64,000 bases of DNA from Takashimella koratensis (Eukaryota > Basidiomycota > Tremellomycetes > Trichosporonales > Tetragoniomycetaceae), in contig BCKT01000011.1 in the NCBI GenBank assembly GCA_003116875.1, positions 124,001 to 188,000 of the forward strand, in the 5' to 3' direction. Below, one piece after another: positions 21,998 through 36,016 of this stretch. The translations under genes and the position numbers were made by a program. A model generated the notes under the pieces. That model was not told the origin of the DNA. It did not search any database and worked only from the letters and a program-made list of their open reading frames with translations. Positions within the stretch are counted from its first letter, which is position 1. Each line of letters opens with the position of its first letter.

Positions 21998-24606
21998 CTA
22001 ACCAAGGAACACATCGTCGTCCAACTCGATCCCAAACTCGCCTCTTGCCAGGTCGGCCATCTGCTTTTGCAGCTCGTCTTCCCACCCAATGTTCTTCTCG
22101 CGACTGAACAAACCTAGTGACGAGCCTAAATCAGCTGTTGAAACCTTGTGGGATGAGGCGGGGAGGGTGAGACTCACGGTATTTCATGTTCATGAACCAG
22201 AATGTCCAGTCAATGATGCTCAGGGTGACGCTGAATCTGAGAGCATCGACACGGTCACGCAGCCAAGACTGAAGGCCGACGATGCGCAGCGTTCGTGGTT
22301 CCGTCAAGCTAGATGTGTACCCGATAGACGCCCACTAAGAGCATAAGAGTAAGCAAAGCTGTTTGAAACCTCCAGTAGCCAAATGCGGAACTCACTTTGG
22401 CTGTCAGGTTTACACGGTATGATGGGGACCCCAGCAGCTGGTTGTTTGCCTGCATCATGCGCTGACAACGGGTTAAGAAGATGAGCTCCTGAACAGGCAT
22501 CAGCGTTTATTTTGGTCTCGGCAGTTTCGTATTCGCCATTGCTCGAGCTGCTCACTCTTGGGATCAACTGCTCGTTCTCCAACATCGTCTTGAGCCGACG
22601 CTTTAGCTCCACCTGCTGCTCATAATCCGACTTCTCAGGTACGTCTTTGTTCTCCGAATGTGTCGCCTTGCTTACTTGAGATGGGCGAAGCAGGATAGCG
22701 GATGCAAACCTGTGTCCAACAGTCAGTTTGCGAGAACTATGGAGCGAGCGATAAGGTTTCATGCTCACATGTTCGCGTCCAATGCAATACCCCATTTGTG
22801 TGCTATCGTTTCGATCTTGGGCACGTCCAAGAGGAATAGGGAACGCCAGAGCGAGCAATAGTCTTCCCTGAACTCTTTCGGAAGAGTGATGTACAATCCG
22901 TGATCGATTAGCACCTGCAGTCGGGATATCAGCATGTTTGTCCGTGACCGTTTGGAATTCTGGCCCAGACCATCCAAACAGCGAATTACTCACGATCTGA
23001 GGCTTGCCCTTCTTGGTGGGATGCGGGCGGACCATCACGTTTCCCGGATGGGGATCACAGTGTACGAACCCCCAAGAGAACGCCATTGCCGAATTGAGTG
23101 AGATAACCACGTCCATTACATCTTTCAACTTGAGACCCCACTTCTCGATCTGGTCTCGGTCGTTCAGGCGGCATGCGTCGACCCACTCCATCACCATGAT
23201 CCGGTCACTGCTTCGGCATCCTTCGTCCTCGCCATACACTCGAGGAATGTAGACGTCGTCGCGAAGTTCTGGAGTCTGAGAGAGGAGTTCGGCGCATTTA
23301 CGTGCGTTTGATGCTTCGTTGCTGAACGATGTCTCGAGCCGCATTTGGGACGAGACGTACTCGGCCCTAGAAAGGTTAGTTGGCCCATAGAACGGGCGTG
23401 AGGCAGCCTTAGGTCACTCACACAAAGTACACTGGAGGATAGTCAGCTTCGAGGTGGAAGTCACCTAAGCTGTTTGAACTCACTAGGCAGATCGAACAGT
23501 CGCTGAGCGAGCCACATTAAAGACCTGTTCCGAATATCAGCTTCTACCGCCTCCGATCTACGCCCAGACCTACATATACGAGAACAGATCCCACTCCATC
23601 TGCTTCTTGATCTCTGGTTTCTGCACTTTAACAGCTACCAGTGTCCCTTCCCCATCCGTCTCCCCTTTGACCCCTTTCAGCCTCGCTTTGTGTACCTGTG
23701 CGACTGACGCCGACGCCATTGGTTCCCGGGAGAACGAGTCGAACAGCTCGGTAGGGTCGATCCCGAGGTCTTGCTGGAAGACACCGACGACTTGGTCGTA
23801 TGAGACCGATGGAGCTCGGTCGAAGACGTGGGAGAAGGCATCTCGGTACGGCTTGGGTAGCAAGGCAGCTTGCAGGCCTGGGGAAGTGAGTGAGTCGTTG
23901 AGGAAGGATGACGGGAGGTGGAAGGGGAAAGAGCTTACCTAAGGCCTGGCCCAGCTTGAGATATAGACCCTGGTTGGTATCGATCACCCATCGGAGACGA
24001 CGTGCAACTCGCTCGTGCAGTGTGTCGATCTTCTCAGCGTTGCCTGGGTTGAAGTTTATCTTATCTGTACGATGGGATCAGCGGTGCACCTTCACTGAAG
24101 GAGAAGCTCGATGTCAAACTTACAGTCAATAGTACATAATAAGCTGAGCGGGGTCAGCTCTTCGGTCGGCAATGTCCCAATGGCTAGCTGGCGACTCACC
24201 CGATCCACCCCGTCCGCAAGCTCCGGCCAACGGCGCTTGCGTTGTACTCGGTGTCATAGACGTATCCGCCTCCGACGATGACAGCGACCACTGCGGTCCA
24301 GCGAGCCCATCGCAGTGACCGACTGGATCGGGGTCCTGAAGGCGGAGGCGGTGGAGGTGGAGAAAGTGTTGATGAAGATGAGGGAGATGAGAGACGCGCT
24401 CTTGACGACGACGAAAGCAGCCGTTGGGAGGCGGGTCTGAGTTGACCTAGATGCTGATGCCGGATCGGGGTGACGAGGAGTGAAGAGCGGAGTGAATGTG
24501 GACCCAGAGGCCAGCGAGAAAGGGCCGGCCGCATCTGACGAGGGGTAAGGGGAGGGATACGGGGGTGTGCACGGTGACTTGTGCAAGGTGAGAGAGGTGG
24601 TGACAA
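21998..24606 (-). CDS. Mitochondrial ABC1/UbiB-family atypical kinase (ADCK1/Mcp2 type), 12 exons
   Basis: Exons: 24200-24534 (first; an upstream in-frame ATG at 24606 is possible), 24124-24143, 23939-24064, 23574-23877, 23484-23524, 23422-23431, 22994-23366, 22769-22914, 22556-22709, 22396-22488, 22178-22334, 21998-22113; 624 residues from the inner ATG. An Arg/Ser-rich presequence and one membrane segment (TAVVAVIVGGGYVY) fit mitochondrial inner-membrane targeting. UbiB marks follow: KLGQ in place of KxGQ, the Ala-rich MASASVAQVHKA, VAVKVQKP, HCDPHPGN and LIDHGLY. The C-terminus (ELIFLTRCQRMMQANNQ) is typical of the ADCK1/Mcp2 branch, linked to mitochondrial lipid homeostasis and cristae. 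Two exons are only 20 and 10 bases long, and both are needed to keep the conserved protein in frame. Confidence 0.92.
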
Positions 24607-25122
24607 AGGAGATGGAGGATGGCAAGGAGATTAGGTCAAGCCGAGTGTCAAGGACGATGACGAACGGGAGGGTCAGCCGGCGATCGAAAAGTGGGGCCTC
24701 CACATGGCTTCATCGGGCATAAGCCATCGGACGGCAAGGGGGGTCAATGTCGGCTCTGTCGCGCTGATTGACAGCTGGAGAGTGAACAGCGGACCATAGA
24801 GCAGAGAGCAGAACGGAAGAGTGCATACAGGTGGTCCTGCTGGGGGGCCGAGAGACCGACAGCTAGGTAAAGCAAACACTATATGAAATCACTCAGACTG
24901 GGGGACCCGGGAGACGTGGCAGACGTAAAGAGAGAAAAAAGTCGAATTGTAGAGCAAAGCTGTAGTGTGGTATAATGTAAACGCGTTAGATAAGCAGGCA
25001 GGAAGCAATAGGTCGTGAGAGGTCGTCAAGTGTCCGTAGGAAGCGAAGGGGCGAGATCTGATCATGGGCTATGCTTGCGTTAGCGAAAGTAGAGACGACA
25101 CGGAAGCATACAGAACTCACAA
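24607..25122. other. Intergenic
   Basis: About 500 bases between two minus-strand genes. It holds the upstream region of the ABC1-type kinase gene and the 3' end of the secreted-protein gene. I see no gene, repeat or clear TATA box. Confidence 0.5.
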
Positions 25123-25545
25123 CTAGGGCTGCTCGGCGACAACAAACCCACCCTGCTCAACACCCTCAGCAACAGCCTCATGCACAACCTCTTCCTCTTC
25201 ACCGCGAGCTTTGATCCCCTCCGGAGCCTTGAGCGGGAGACCGCGCCTCAGTCGTTCGGCATTGGTCAACGGCATCTCACGCTCGTCTAGTCCCTGGTCG
25301 CTGAGCTTGCGGCGCCTCGAGCGGCTCTTGGCATACGAAGGGGGCTGAACGTCTGCATCTGCGCCGACAGAGGGAGGAGTCACCTCGGATCGAACACCGT
25401 GGGTCGCGTCGTAGTCCGACCGAGCGAGGGCAGTGGGTGCCGGAAGACCTCGGCGGACTCCGAAGGACACCGACTGCGCCGAGGCGATGGGCGCCAAGTG
25501 GAGAACGAGGAGGAAGAGCGAGAGGAGAGACGTAGCAGCGCGCAT
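25123..25545 (-). CDS. Small secreted protein with two RRGLP motifs
   Basis: A single-exon 140-residue protein with a clear signal peptide (MRAATSLLSLFLLVLHLAPIASA, cut near residue 23) and no other membrane segment. There are no cysteines in the mature part. The pentapeptide RRGLP occurs twice, at residues 31-35 and 100-104, the second inside LTNAERLRRGLPLKAP. That motif recurs in uncharacterised secreted proteins of basidiomycetes. A basic cluster (KSRSRRRK) between them could be a Kex2-like processing site. Function unknown; a processed peptide precursor or small secreted effector-like protein is possible, but nothing proves it. Confidence 0.75.
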   Translation of the reverse strand: MRAATSLLSLFLLVLHLAPIASAQSVSFGVRRGLPAPTALARSDYDATHGVRSEVTPPSVGADADVQPPSYAKSRSRRRKLSDQGLDEREMPLTNAERLRRGLPLKAPEGIKARGEEEEVVHEAVAEGVEQGGFVVAEQP

Positions 25546-26544
25546 TTTGGTAGATCTAGCGTAAGGTTACGGGTGGATGGTAGAGGGTAATGTGTAACTG
25601 GCGAAAGCGGGCGTTGATCGTTGGTAGCGAGCGTGGGGTGATCGTAAGGTTCGCGTGGGGTAGTCGTGAGTGTTGTTCAGCTCAGTCTGCGAGGAGTGAG
25701 CGGTCGGCCGTAGAGGAGTGGGTCGAGGGTCGTTTCAGGTCGTGAACGTCTTGTCGTATCGGTTCGTGTCGGTCGTGGTCGTGTCGAGTCGTTGGGGGTC
25801 GTTCGCACACACCAGACGCATCGAAAAGCATCGTTTATATATACCTTTCCAAACCATGCATACCATTCACATCTCTCAAACTATGAAAACATCAACGTTG
25901 CAATGCTGGTGGGTATCGGTACCATCGTGTGAAGTGACACCGCGTCTGCGTCCTTTCAGCAAGGTCTTGGATGGGTGGGAAAGAAAAGGGAGCAAGTGTC
26001 TCGCCACGTTGGCTTTCTCGCGTTGTCGTCCATTAACTGAATGTATTCAGAAACCTCGCCAGCGCTCAGGAAAGCCGATAGAAGATTTCGAGGGTAACTT
26101 TCAGTGGCTTAGGTTGGCTTATCGGTGGGTACGTCCCGCAAAAGTGATACTGATACAGATACAGAGACTGTCTTAGCCACGAGTGAATTCGGCCACGCTC
26201 AGGTTGGCTGGTAGAGTCTCGGTCCACGATTAAGCCGACCGACCACCATCGATCGAGCTTCTTCGTGATAAGGCTCGATGTTGGAGATAGTCTTGAGACC
26301 TCGCTGCTACTGCTTTCATGCAGAGTCGGTCTTGTGCGTGCATACTGGCTACTTCCCAGCGATCCCAATGTTTGTGAAACCAAAAGGTTGCATGCCACGT
26401 GGGCGACACGTGGCTGTGAAGGCTTGAATTTCACCTTTGGCTTGCCTCTCTCCGTCTCATCTTTTCACTCTTCACTCACTACTCACTACTCACCCTTCAC
26501 CCTTCACCTCACCCATCCAAGCGAGCAAGACTCGGCAACCAGCA
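25546..26544. promoter_or_regulatory. Divergent upstream region of the secreted-protein gene and PRP40
   Basis: About 1 kb with no supported gene. Near 25720-25800 it is rich in GTCGT units on the plus strand. Just before PRP40 it has a tandem array of CACTCACTA/CACCCTTCA units (about 26466-26515). A TATATATA-like stretch at 25836-25843 faces the secreted-protein gene but lies nearly 300 bases upstream of it. Confidence 0.45.
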
Positions 26545-29499
26545 ATGTCTGACTCGCCCGCATCTGCCGCTCCCACAGGCTCTCAATGGGTGAGTCACTG
26601 CTGGTAAACTGAACCTCGGTCATAGATCGGCAGCCGCTGATGATCGGTGCCTGTAGAGCGAGTACAAGAGCTCAGATGGGAGGACGTACTGGTCTCATTC
26701 GGTCACGAAGCAGTCGGTATGGGAGAAGCCAGATGACCTGAAGGTGAGTAAGCGCGGGTCATCAAGGGATGGAGTAGCAGAGATCGCTCGTGGGTCGTGT
26801 GAGAGAGTGTCTGAGCAGTGGGATAGATGTCGAGAGAGTTGGAGTCGGATGAGGAAACAATGAGGTAATGATGCTGACCCCTTGTCTTTGATAGACGCCT
26901 TTCGAGGTATGTAGCAGGCACACTGTAGAGCCAAAGTAAGATCTACCGCTGATTCCATTGTAGAAAGCGATGGCCAAGACGCCTTGGAAACAGTACACGT
27001 CCAAGGACAGGCCGTATTACGTCAACTCACTCACCAAGAAAACATCAGTGCGTCGTCGGGGTGGTATTAAGCTCATGATTTTAATCTTTGAGCTCTTGGA
27101 TTTGGCTAACGGTGTATGTAGTGGGAGCTTCCGCCCGAGCTGGAGGATTTGAAGCGCCAGGTCGAGGCGGAGGAAATTGCCAAACGGGAGCGTGAGCATC
27201 TCAAGGCGAGCGGGAATGCGAGGTAGGTCTTGGAAGCTATCAATCTGCATTGTCAGCTTCATGAGATCCGTGTTGCTGACCCAATGACCAGCCCATCTGG
27301 AACCCCGCGTTTAACATCCCCGACCCACTCTGCCTCCCCTGACGACGTCGACGAGCCCACCACCGCCCTTACGCGTTATCGTTCGCCTACGCCTCCTCCT
27401 CCGTCCTTACCCATCCCGGAGGTCGTCACCATGCCCCACGGAGGATTCAAAAACCAGGTCGAAGCTGAGATCGGGTTCATCTATCTGCTCAAGCGCGAGG
27501 GGATCGATGAGACATGGACATGGGACGCGACGATGAGGAAGATTGTCCTGGACCCGTTGTACAAGGCTCTGGATACTTTGGCCCAGAAGAAAGCCGCTTT
27601 CGAGAAGGTCAGTTGACGCGTTAGTAGAATGACAGCATGAACTGACTTGTGCCTCGCAGTATACGCGAAGCATCATCGATGATAGACAAGCAGCCAAGGA
27701 CGCAAGAATCGCCAAGATCAAACCCCTTCTCCTGCGCATGTTCATCCGAAGCACCCAGATTAAGAGCTACTCGACAATGAAGACGGCAAACCAGGTCTTC
27801 GCGAACGAGAAGGTGTGGAAGGAGGCGCCTGTCGATGAGCGACAGAGTATCTTTGAGGACTACGTCACGGAGCTCCGCAAGAAGGAAGAAGTGAGCCTTC
27901 GGCATGCTGCGCATAGATCAAGCTGACGTTGATGTCCAGACCGCCGAACGCGAGTTGAAGAAGCGAAACATGGACACCTTGACCACTCTGATCCGCACTC
28001 TCGACATCACCGTCTCTACCCGATGGCGCAAGGCCCACGACCTGATCATCAACTCTGACGAGTACCGATCTGATGATGACCTCCGACTGATGCCAACCAT
28101 GGACATTCTCCGAGTCTACGACGACTACGCACACCAGCTTGAGAAAGAGCACGAAGAAGAGTCACGTCGTCTTCGCGCTGAGAACACTCGGCGCGCACGG
28201 AAAGCGCGTGATGGTTTCCGTACTCTCTTGTCCGAGCTCGAAACTTCGGGAAACCTCACTCGAAAGTCAAAGTGGAAGAAGACCTACATCAAGATCAAAG
28301 AGGACGAGAGGTATATCGCTCTTCTAGGGTTGAACGGCTCGAACCCGATCGATATGTGGATGGATGCAGTGGATGATATGCAGGAGGAAGCGGAGAGATG
28401 TGCGACCAAGCTGGAACAGGTGTTGAGAAGTGCAGGGAAGGAAATCACGGTTGAGACCACGTCGGAGAAGTTGGAGGAAATGGTTGAAGGGGTCAAGGCG
28501 GATCTCCAGATGGAGGACAAGGCGCGCAACGACGCGTTTGATTTGGTGAGGCTTAGGAAGAGAAGTCGCAAGCTACAGAAATACCACGACATCCAGCTGA
28601 CAATCTACTCCCACAGATTCACACTCGCTTGGTCCAAGCTGCGGCAGAGGAAGAACGCCGAGCCGAGCGTAAGCGCAGACACCGCATCGACGATTTACGC
28701 TACGCGCTCAAAAAGGTGCAAAAGAGTATTGACCTAGACATGTCCTACGACGATGTGAGTGCATGGGTGTTTCGCTGCACATTGAATATTTTCCAAACGC
28801 GGCATACTAACTCGGCCCATAGGCTGTCCCGTTCATGCGCGACTTGCCCGAGTATCAGGACATTCCCGAGGAGGAAGACCGTAAGGCTGCGTTTGACAAG
28901 TACGTCAAGCGTCAAAAGGAACGACTCCGCGAGGCCGAAGGTAGCGACGCGGGCTCGGCTAGGGACGATAGGGATAGGAAGGAAAGGGATAGGGATGATA
29001 AAAGGTCCTATTCTTCTCGACATGATCGAGACTCGAGGGATTATCGGGACAAGGAGAAAGAGAAAGATCGGACTCGAGACAAGGAGAGGGACAGGGAGAG
29101 GGAGAAGGATAGGGAGAGGGAGAAGGATAGAGATAGGGAGAGAGCGGGAGATGGGGAAAGAGATAGGGATAGGAGACGGGAGAGGGAAAGGGATGATCGA
29201 AGGGGAAGTTATGAACATGAGCATCGAAGAGAGAAAGATGGAGATAGGTATAGGGAAAGAGAGAAGGAGAGAGATAAAGGAAGGGATAGGGACGAGAGGG
29301 AGAAAGGGGAAGAAGGTAGGGAGAAGGGTCGAGACAGGGACGCGGCGGATGAGCGAGACGTCAAGGTGAGTCAGGACGGTTGAGAGAACACAGAGCAACG
29401 CTGACTTGTTATCGTGCGTCACTTTCACATTAGCGCCGCCGCTTATCGTCCTCCGCTGCGTCCAAGGGCGGGATGGAGGTTGAAGAGGGCGAGATTTAG
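26545..29499 (+). CDS. PRP40: U1 snRNP-associated splicing factor Prp40 (WW and FF domains)
   Basis: Bridges the 5' splice site and branch point in early spliceosome assembly. Eleven exons: 26545-26589, 26657-26743, 26895-26906, 26964-27047, 27122-27222, 27292-27607, 27660-27890, 27940-28545, 28617-28754, 28823-29365, 29434-29499 (742 residues). WW1 reads SSDGRTYWSHSVTKQSVWEKP and WW2 reads TPWKQYTSKDRPYYVNS up to SWELPPE, the usual tandem pair at the N-terminus. FF repeats follow from about residue 190 (RKIVLDPLYKALDTLAQ, TWDATMRKIV, IDDLRYALKKVQK). The C-terminus is a long Arg/Asp/Glu/Lys tract (28930-29360) and ends EVEEGEI. The third exon is only 12 bases and encodes TPFE of the LKTPFEKA linker between the WW domains. 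Confidence 0.95.
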
Positions 29500-29682
29500 G
29501 TCATACCGTAGATTCGTTCACAGTCGCATGGGAAGCAGTCGGGGAAGTGTTCATATGCATTCTTTAAGGGAGATCAAAGGGTACAAGTGATTCACAAAGA
29601 TGAGCGAATTTCACAAACGATACTAATACGGTAGCTTTGGTTGAAACTGTCAATAATTGTCCATTCAACAAACTCTATCCCC

Positions 29683-29775
29683 TCTCTCTTTCTCTCTTTC
29701 TCTCTTTCTCTCTTTCTCTCTTTCTCTCTTTCTCTCTTTCTCTCTTTCTCTCTTTCTCTCTTTCTCTCTTTCTCC
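29683..29775. repeat. CTCTCTTT octamer microsatellite
   Basis: The eight-base unit CTCTCTTT repeats about eleven times in tandem between the 3' ends of PRP40 and the minus-strand surface-protein gene. It leaves open frames reading Leu/Ser/Phe repeats, which are artefacts of the repeat. Confidence 0.95.
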
Positions 29776-29832
29776 CTTCTTCACCTGATTTCATTCCTGA
29801 TGACTTCTATCCGCGGTTTTCGAACTTGGTTC

Positions 29833-32060
29833 TCAAACCACCGTCACGATGGCGCGCTTGTACCCGCCCGAGTAATCAGATGGTGGTGGAGCACTGCGTC
29901 ATCAGCGACTTTGGTCCGTATTCACCGGTGGTGAAAAAGGCTCAAAACATTATGATCCAACTCACCCCTGGAACTCCGTGTTAGAGGACGTAGACGGTAC
30001 CGATGTCGCGATCGCGTTAGCGGACGAGGTTGTGGGTACTGCACAACCGTCACGTTTGACTTTCCTGTACCCTCCCGAGTAGTCACTAGGCGGGGGTGCT
30101 CTGTGTTCGAGGAAAATGAAAAGATCAGTTAGACATTCATCAACTTTGTGTGCTCTTTTGGGAATTTGCCTCACCCCTGGAACTCGGTGTTGCTGGTTGT
30201 ACAAGGAGTACTCGTCGCTACCGCATTGGCACTGGACGTGGAACTGCTCACAGAGCTAGTCTCATCACAATCTTCCGAAGACGAGCTGGAGGACGAGGAC
30301 GAAGACGAACTGATACTCGAACTTGAATCGCATGGGGTCGTCGACTCTATTGATGTCGGGACGGCGTTCGCCGAGCTCGTCGAGCTTGTCGTCATATCCG
30401 TGCAGTCTGAAGACGAAGAGGCGGGCGAAGAGGAAGAAGAAGTAGGCGCCGAACAGTCGTCAGTGAAGATTGTAGAGGTCGAGGTGACGGTGACTGCAGC
30501 GGAAGGGATGTCGCGCTTCTCAGCCTGGCTGGACTTGTCGGGTCGAGAACGGGCGTGTCGAGCTGGAGGGGTAGGGATGGATGCTCGACGGCCGTCGGCC
30601 GGGTTCCAGCCAGAGTAAGGCGCGGCGCCTGAAGAGAAAGTTAATATGAGGATTGAAGCAAGGGAAATGAGAAGTAGAGTGGCAGGAGAGAGGGGAGAAA
30701 GACACGTACCTTCCCAGTTGGAGTTACTGGATGACGCAGCGGCAGTAGTCACGCCCGCCGCGGAAGACGTGGACAAAGTCGTCTGGGCATTATTGTCACT
30801 AGACGTGGAGCTGCTGCTGCTGCTGCTGCTGCTCCCGCTATCGCTGCTGCTGCTACTGCTGCTGCTGCTGCTGCTGCTCGAGCTCGCACTTGATGCAGTG
30901 GAGCTCGGGGTACATTCGCACGTGTTGCGTCTGTGAAGTTTACGGAATGCGTCGGGGGTAGGGGTTTCAAGAGCGCGTTTGTAGCCGCCCGAATAGTCGC
31001 TGGGCGGTGGGGCACTGCGAAGTGGAACAAGAGAAGAGGAAGGAGTCAGTGAACGGATTTAAAGAAGTCCCTTGGAACAGAGGATGGCAGCAAGGTGGGA
31101 TTGAGCAACGACGTACCCTTGGAACGCAGTGTCAGACGAAGATACAGAAGTAGCGACTGCATTGGCGGACGAAGTTTGAACAACGCATTGGCCGTCGCGC
31201 TTCGCTTTTTTGTTGTAAGTGAAATCGTAGTCGGACGGACGAAGCTTGCGCTTGTATCCTCCCGAGTAGTCGCTTGGTGGCGGGGCGCTATGGAGGGGAT
31301 TACGAGAAGATCAGTTGTTAGCTGCAGCTCTTGTTGGCAAGCACTCATCCTTCCAGACGGAGGTGGCAGGAGTCTATGTGTGTGTGTTTGCCACTCACCC
31401 CTGGAACGCGGTGTCAGAGGATGACACCGAAGTAGCGATAGCGTTGGCGGAAGACGTAGTCGGAACCTCGGGACACTCGCAAGTACTAGCTACCCCGGTA
31501 CTCGTGGCACACGGTGTTGTGGACGTGGTCGTCACCCAGATCGTCAGGGTGTCCGAGTTCATCGCCCAGCTGGTAGCCACAGCCGCTGCCGAGCTCGTGG
31601 AACTGATCGACGAGGTGTCGGAACCAGAGTCGGAGGAAGAGGCAGAGGAAGCGGCGGTAGTGGGCATAACGGTGTTGGTGCATGTCACCCCGGCGAGAGC
31701 GGCAGAAGAGGACATGACGGTGCATGTAGCGGGAACGGAGGCGTTGGCGGCGAGTGGGACGCAGCAAGCTGAAAACCCTGGGTCGCTGGGGTTGCTCTCG
31801 AGCGCATAGCACTGAGAAACAGGGAGTTTAGGGTAGGGACAGAAGTGAACGACAAGGTAGTTGTCAGCAACAAGTATAGGAGGTGAATGTGGTCAAAGGC
31901 CAAAGTCAAGTTCGGAACTCACGTTACATTCGCAGAACCGCGTGTAATAGGTATCGGGGTTCTCGAGATAGAGGTAGTAATAACAAGCATGGATCTGCCT
32001 CGCTACGCCGAGCACGAGCAAGGCGGTGGCGAGGTAAGGAACGGACAAGAGGTTGCGCAT
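29833..32060 (-). CDS. Secreted modular protein built from duplicated exons (GAPPPSDYSGGYKR repeats)
   Basis: Seven exons: 31923-32060, 31399-31811, 31117-31287, 30710-31014, 30175-30628, 29966-30100, 29833-29893 (558 residues). A signal peptide precedes a Cys-rich N-terminal domain (ACYYYLYLENPD, RFCECNCYALES, FSACCVPL, VPATC). Then come Ser/Thr-rich stalks typical of heavily O-glycosylated wall proteins. Exons 3, 4, 6 and 7 each open with APPPSDYSGGYKR or a near copy; exon 5 opens with a degenerate form (AAPYSGWN). Exons 2, 3, 5 and 6 close with TSSANAxATS ending FQG. Introns therefore fall at the same place in each unit, inside a split Gly codon. No GPI signal or membrane span is seen at the end (AIVTVV). 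The family is not recognised; a cell-wall or matrix role is inferred from composition. The start has a signal-like MRNLLSVPYLATALLVLG. Confidence 0.8.
30812..30882. repeat. GCT trinucleotide repeat coding poly-Ser
   Basis: An interrupted GCT/ACT/ATC repeat (AGC on the coding strand) lies inside exon 4 of the modular secreted protein and encodes a polyserine stalk. Such tracts are prone to length change between strains. Confidence 0.9.
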
Positions 32061-33200
32061 TGTGATTTGTTGCTTTCAGCTATTCCGACGTTTCTGGGTC
32101 TGAGCCTGGCGAGAATGCAGGTGGATCTTGGGACGTAGTCGGTAGCGAGGGGGGTACGACTTGATTATCACCTCACTGCGGGCTTAGCTATCGGGTCGCC
32201 GAGTCGCTGTGCCCAAGAGTCAGTGGGTCGTGAAAAACGAAGGTGCAGAGAACGAGAAGACCAGGTCCGTCGAACTGCGAAGGTGGATCCGCAGCGAAGT
32301 GAACAAAGACCAAGTTCCAAATTATCGTCCTCTGGCTATGCTGACTTGTGACGTGGGTGAACTCGGGATGAGGTGTGCGATCGAGTCGTCTACTGCGTTT
32401 CTGTCTCAGATCGACGTCTCGTAGTTCCGAAAGTCGTTTCAACACCCAATCTCACTCTTTAGTCCTCATACCCCCGGTTCCCCGTAAGTCCCCCTGACAC
32501 TCTGACCCGAAACTCGTCCCCAGCCAACGAGGATCAGTCCCACCGCAGCCTCCTGAGACAATTGAAAAGAGGACCACCGACGCTACTCTGTCTTTGTCAA
32601 GCCCCAAACGAGGGGGAGGGGGAGAAGAGTCGATCTACCATTCATTCGCCTACCCCACGCATGTGATGTCGAAAGTCTGTGCGAGAGAGGGAAGGGGAGA
32701 CGGTAGTTGATATCCTTTCATCACGGTCGGGACACCCTTTGATTAGACGACTCCGTGATCTGTCGGCGGTCGGCGGAGGAAAAGGGGCTCGGGGCGGCGA
32801 TGGGAGACCAGAGTAGGGGTAAGGGAAAGGAAGGAAGAGGGATAGGTTGAGAAAGGATGACTGGGGTGTTGAAGGGGTGTGATGGAAAGGAATGACAGCT
32901 AGATGCGTGTAAGTTCGAACATGGTTTAGCCATGGTCTGTCAACGCCGCCAAGAGGTCACGAGCTGGGTGAAGGTTTCCGTACGTTTTGAAGTTTTGAAC
33001 CGCAAGGGCAGTGATCATCGATGTCAACGGTATTAGCAGTACAGTCGACAGTTGCGATAACATGTCAGCATGGAGGCATCATAGCTCTATGCGATATCAA
33101 AGACTGAGAACAACCACTGCCTCGTCCCGCTCCAGCCCCCACACAGCCTCCAAAGTCGACTGACCCCCAAGTCCCTGAGCAACTCTTATTGGCTCTTGTT
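32061..33200. other. Intergenic
   Basis: About 1.1 kb between the start of the modular surface-protein gene and the 3' end of PRP43, both on the minus strand. The open frames here are short and random-looking. No repeats or RNA genes could be identified. Confidence 0.5.

Positions 33201-36016
<2,816 letters not shown>

Noticed and set aside
22574..22660. Extra intron inside exon 9 of the ABC1-type kinase gene
   Set aside because: A GTAAGC...GAAG stretch is possible, but the sequence is open, in frame, and family members have a variable charged loop there.
29637..29984. Plus-strand open frames reading LSLFLSFS repeats
   Set aside because: They come from the CTCTCTTT microsatellite and overlap the last exons of the minus-strand surface protein; all frames of such a repeat are open.
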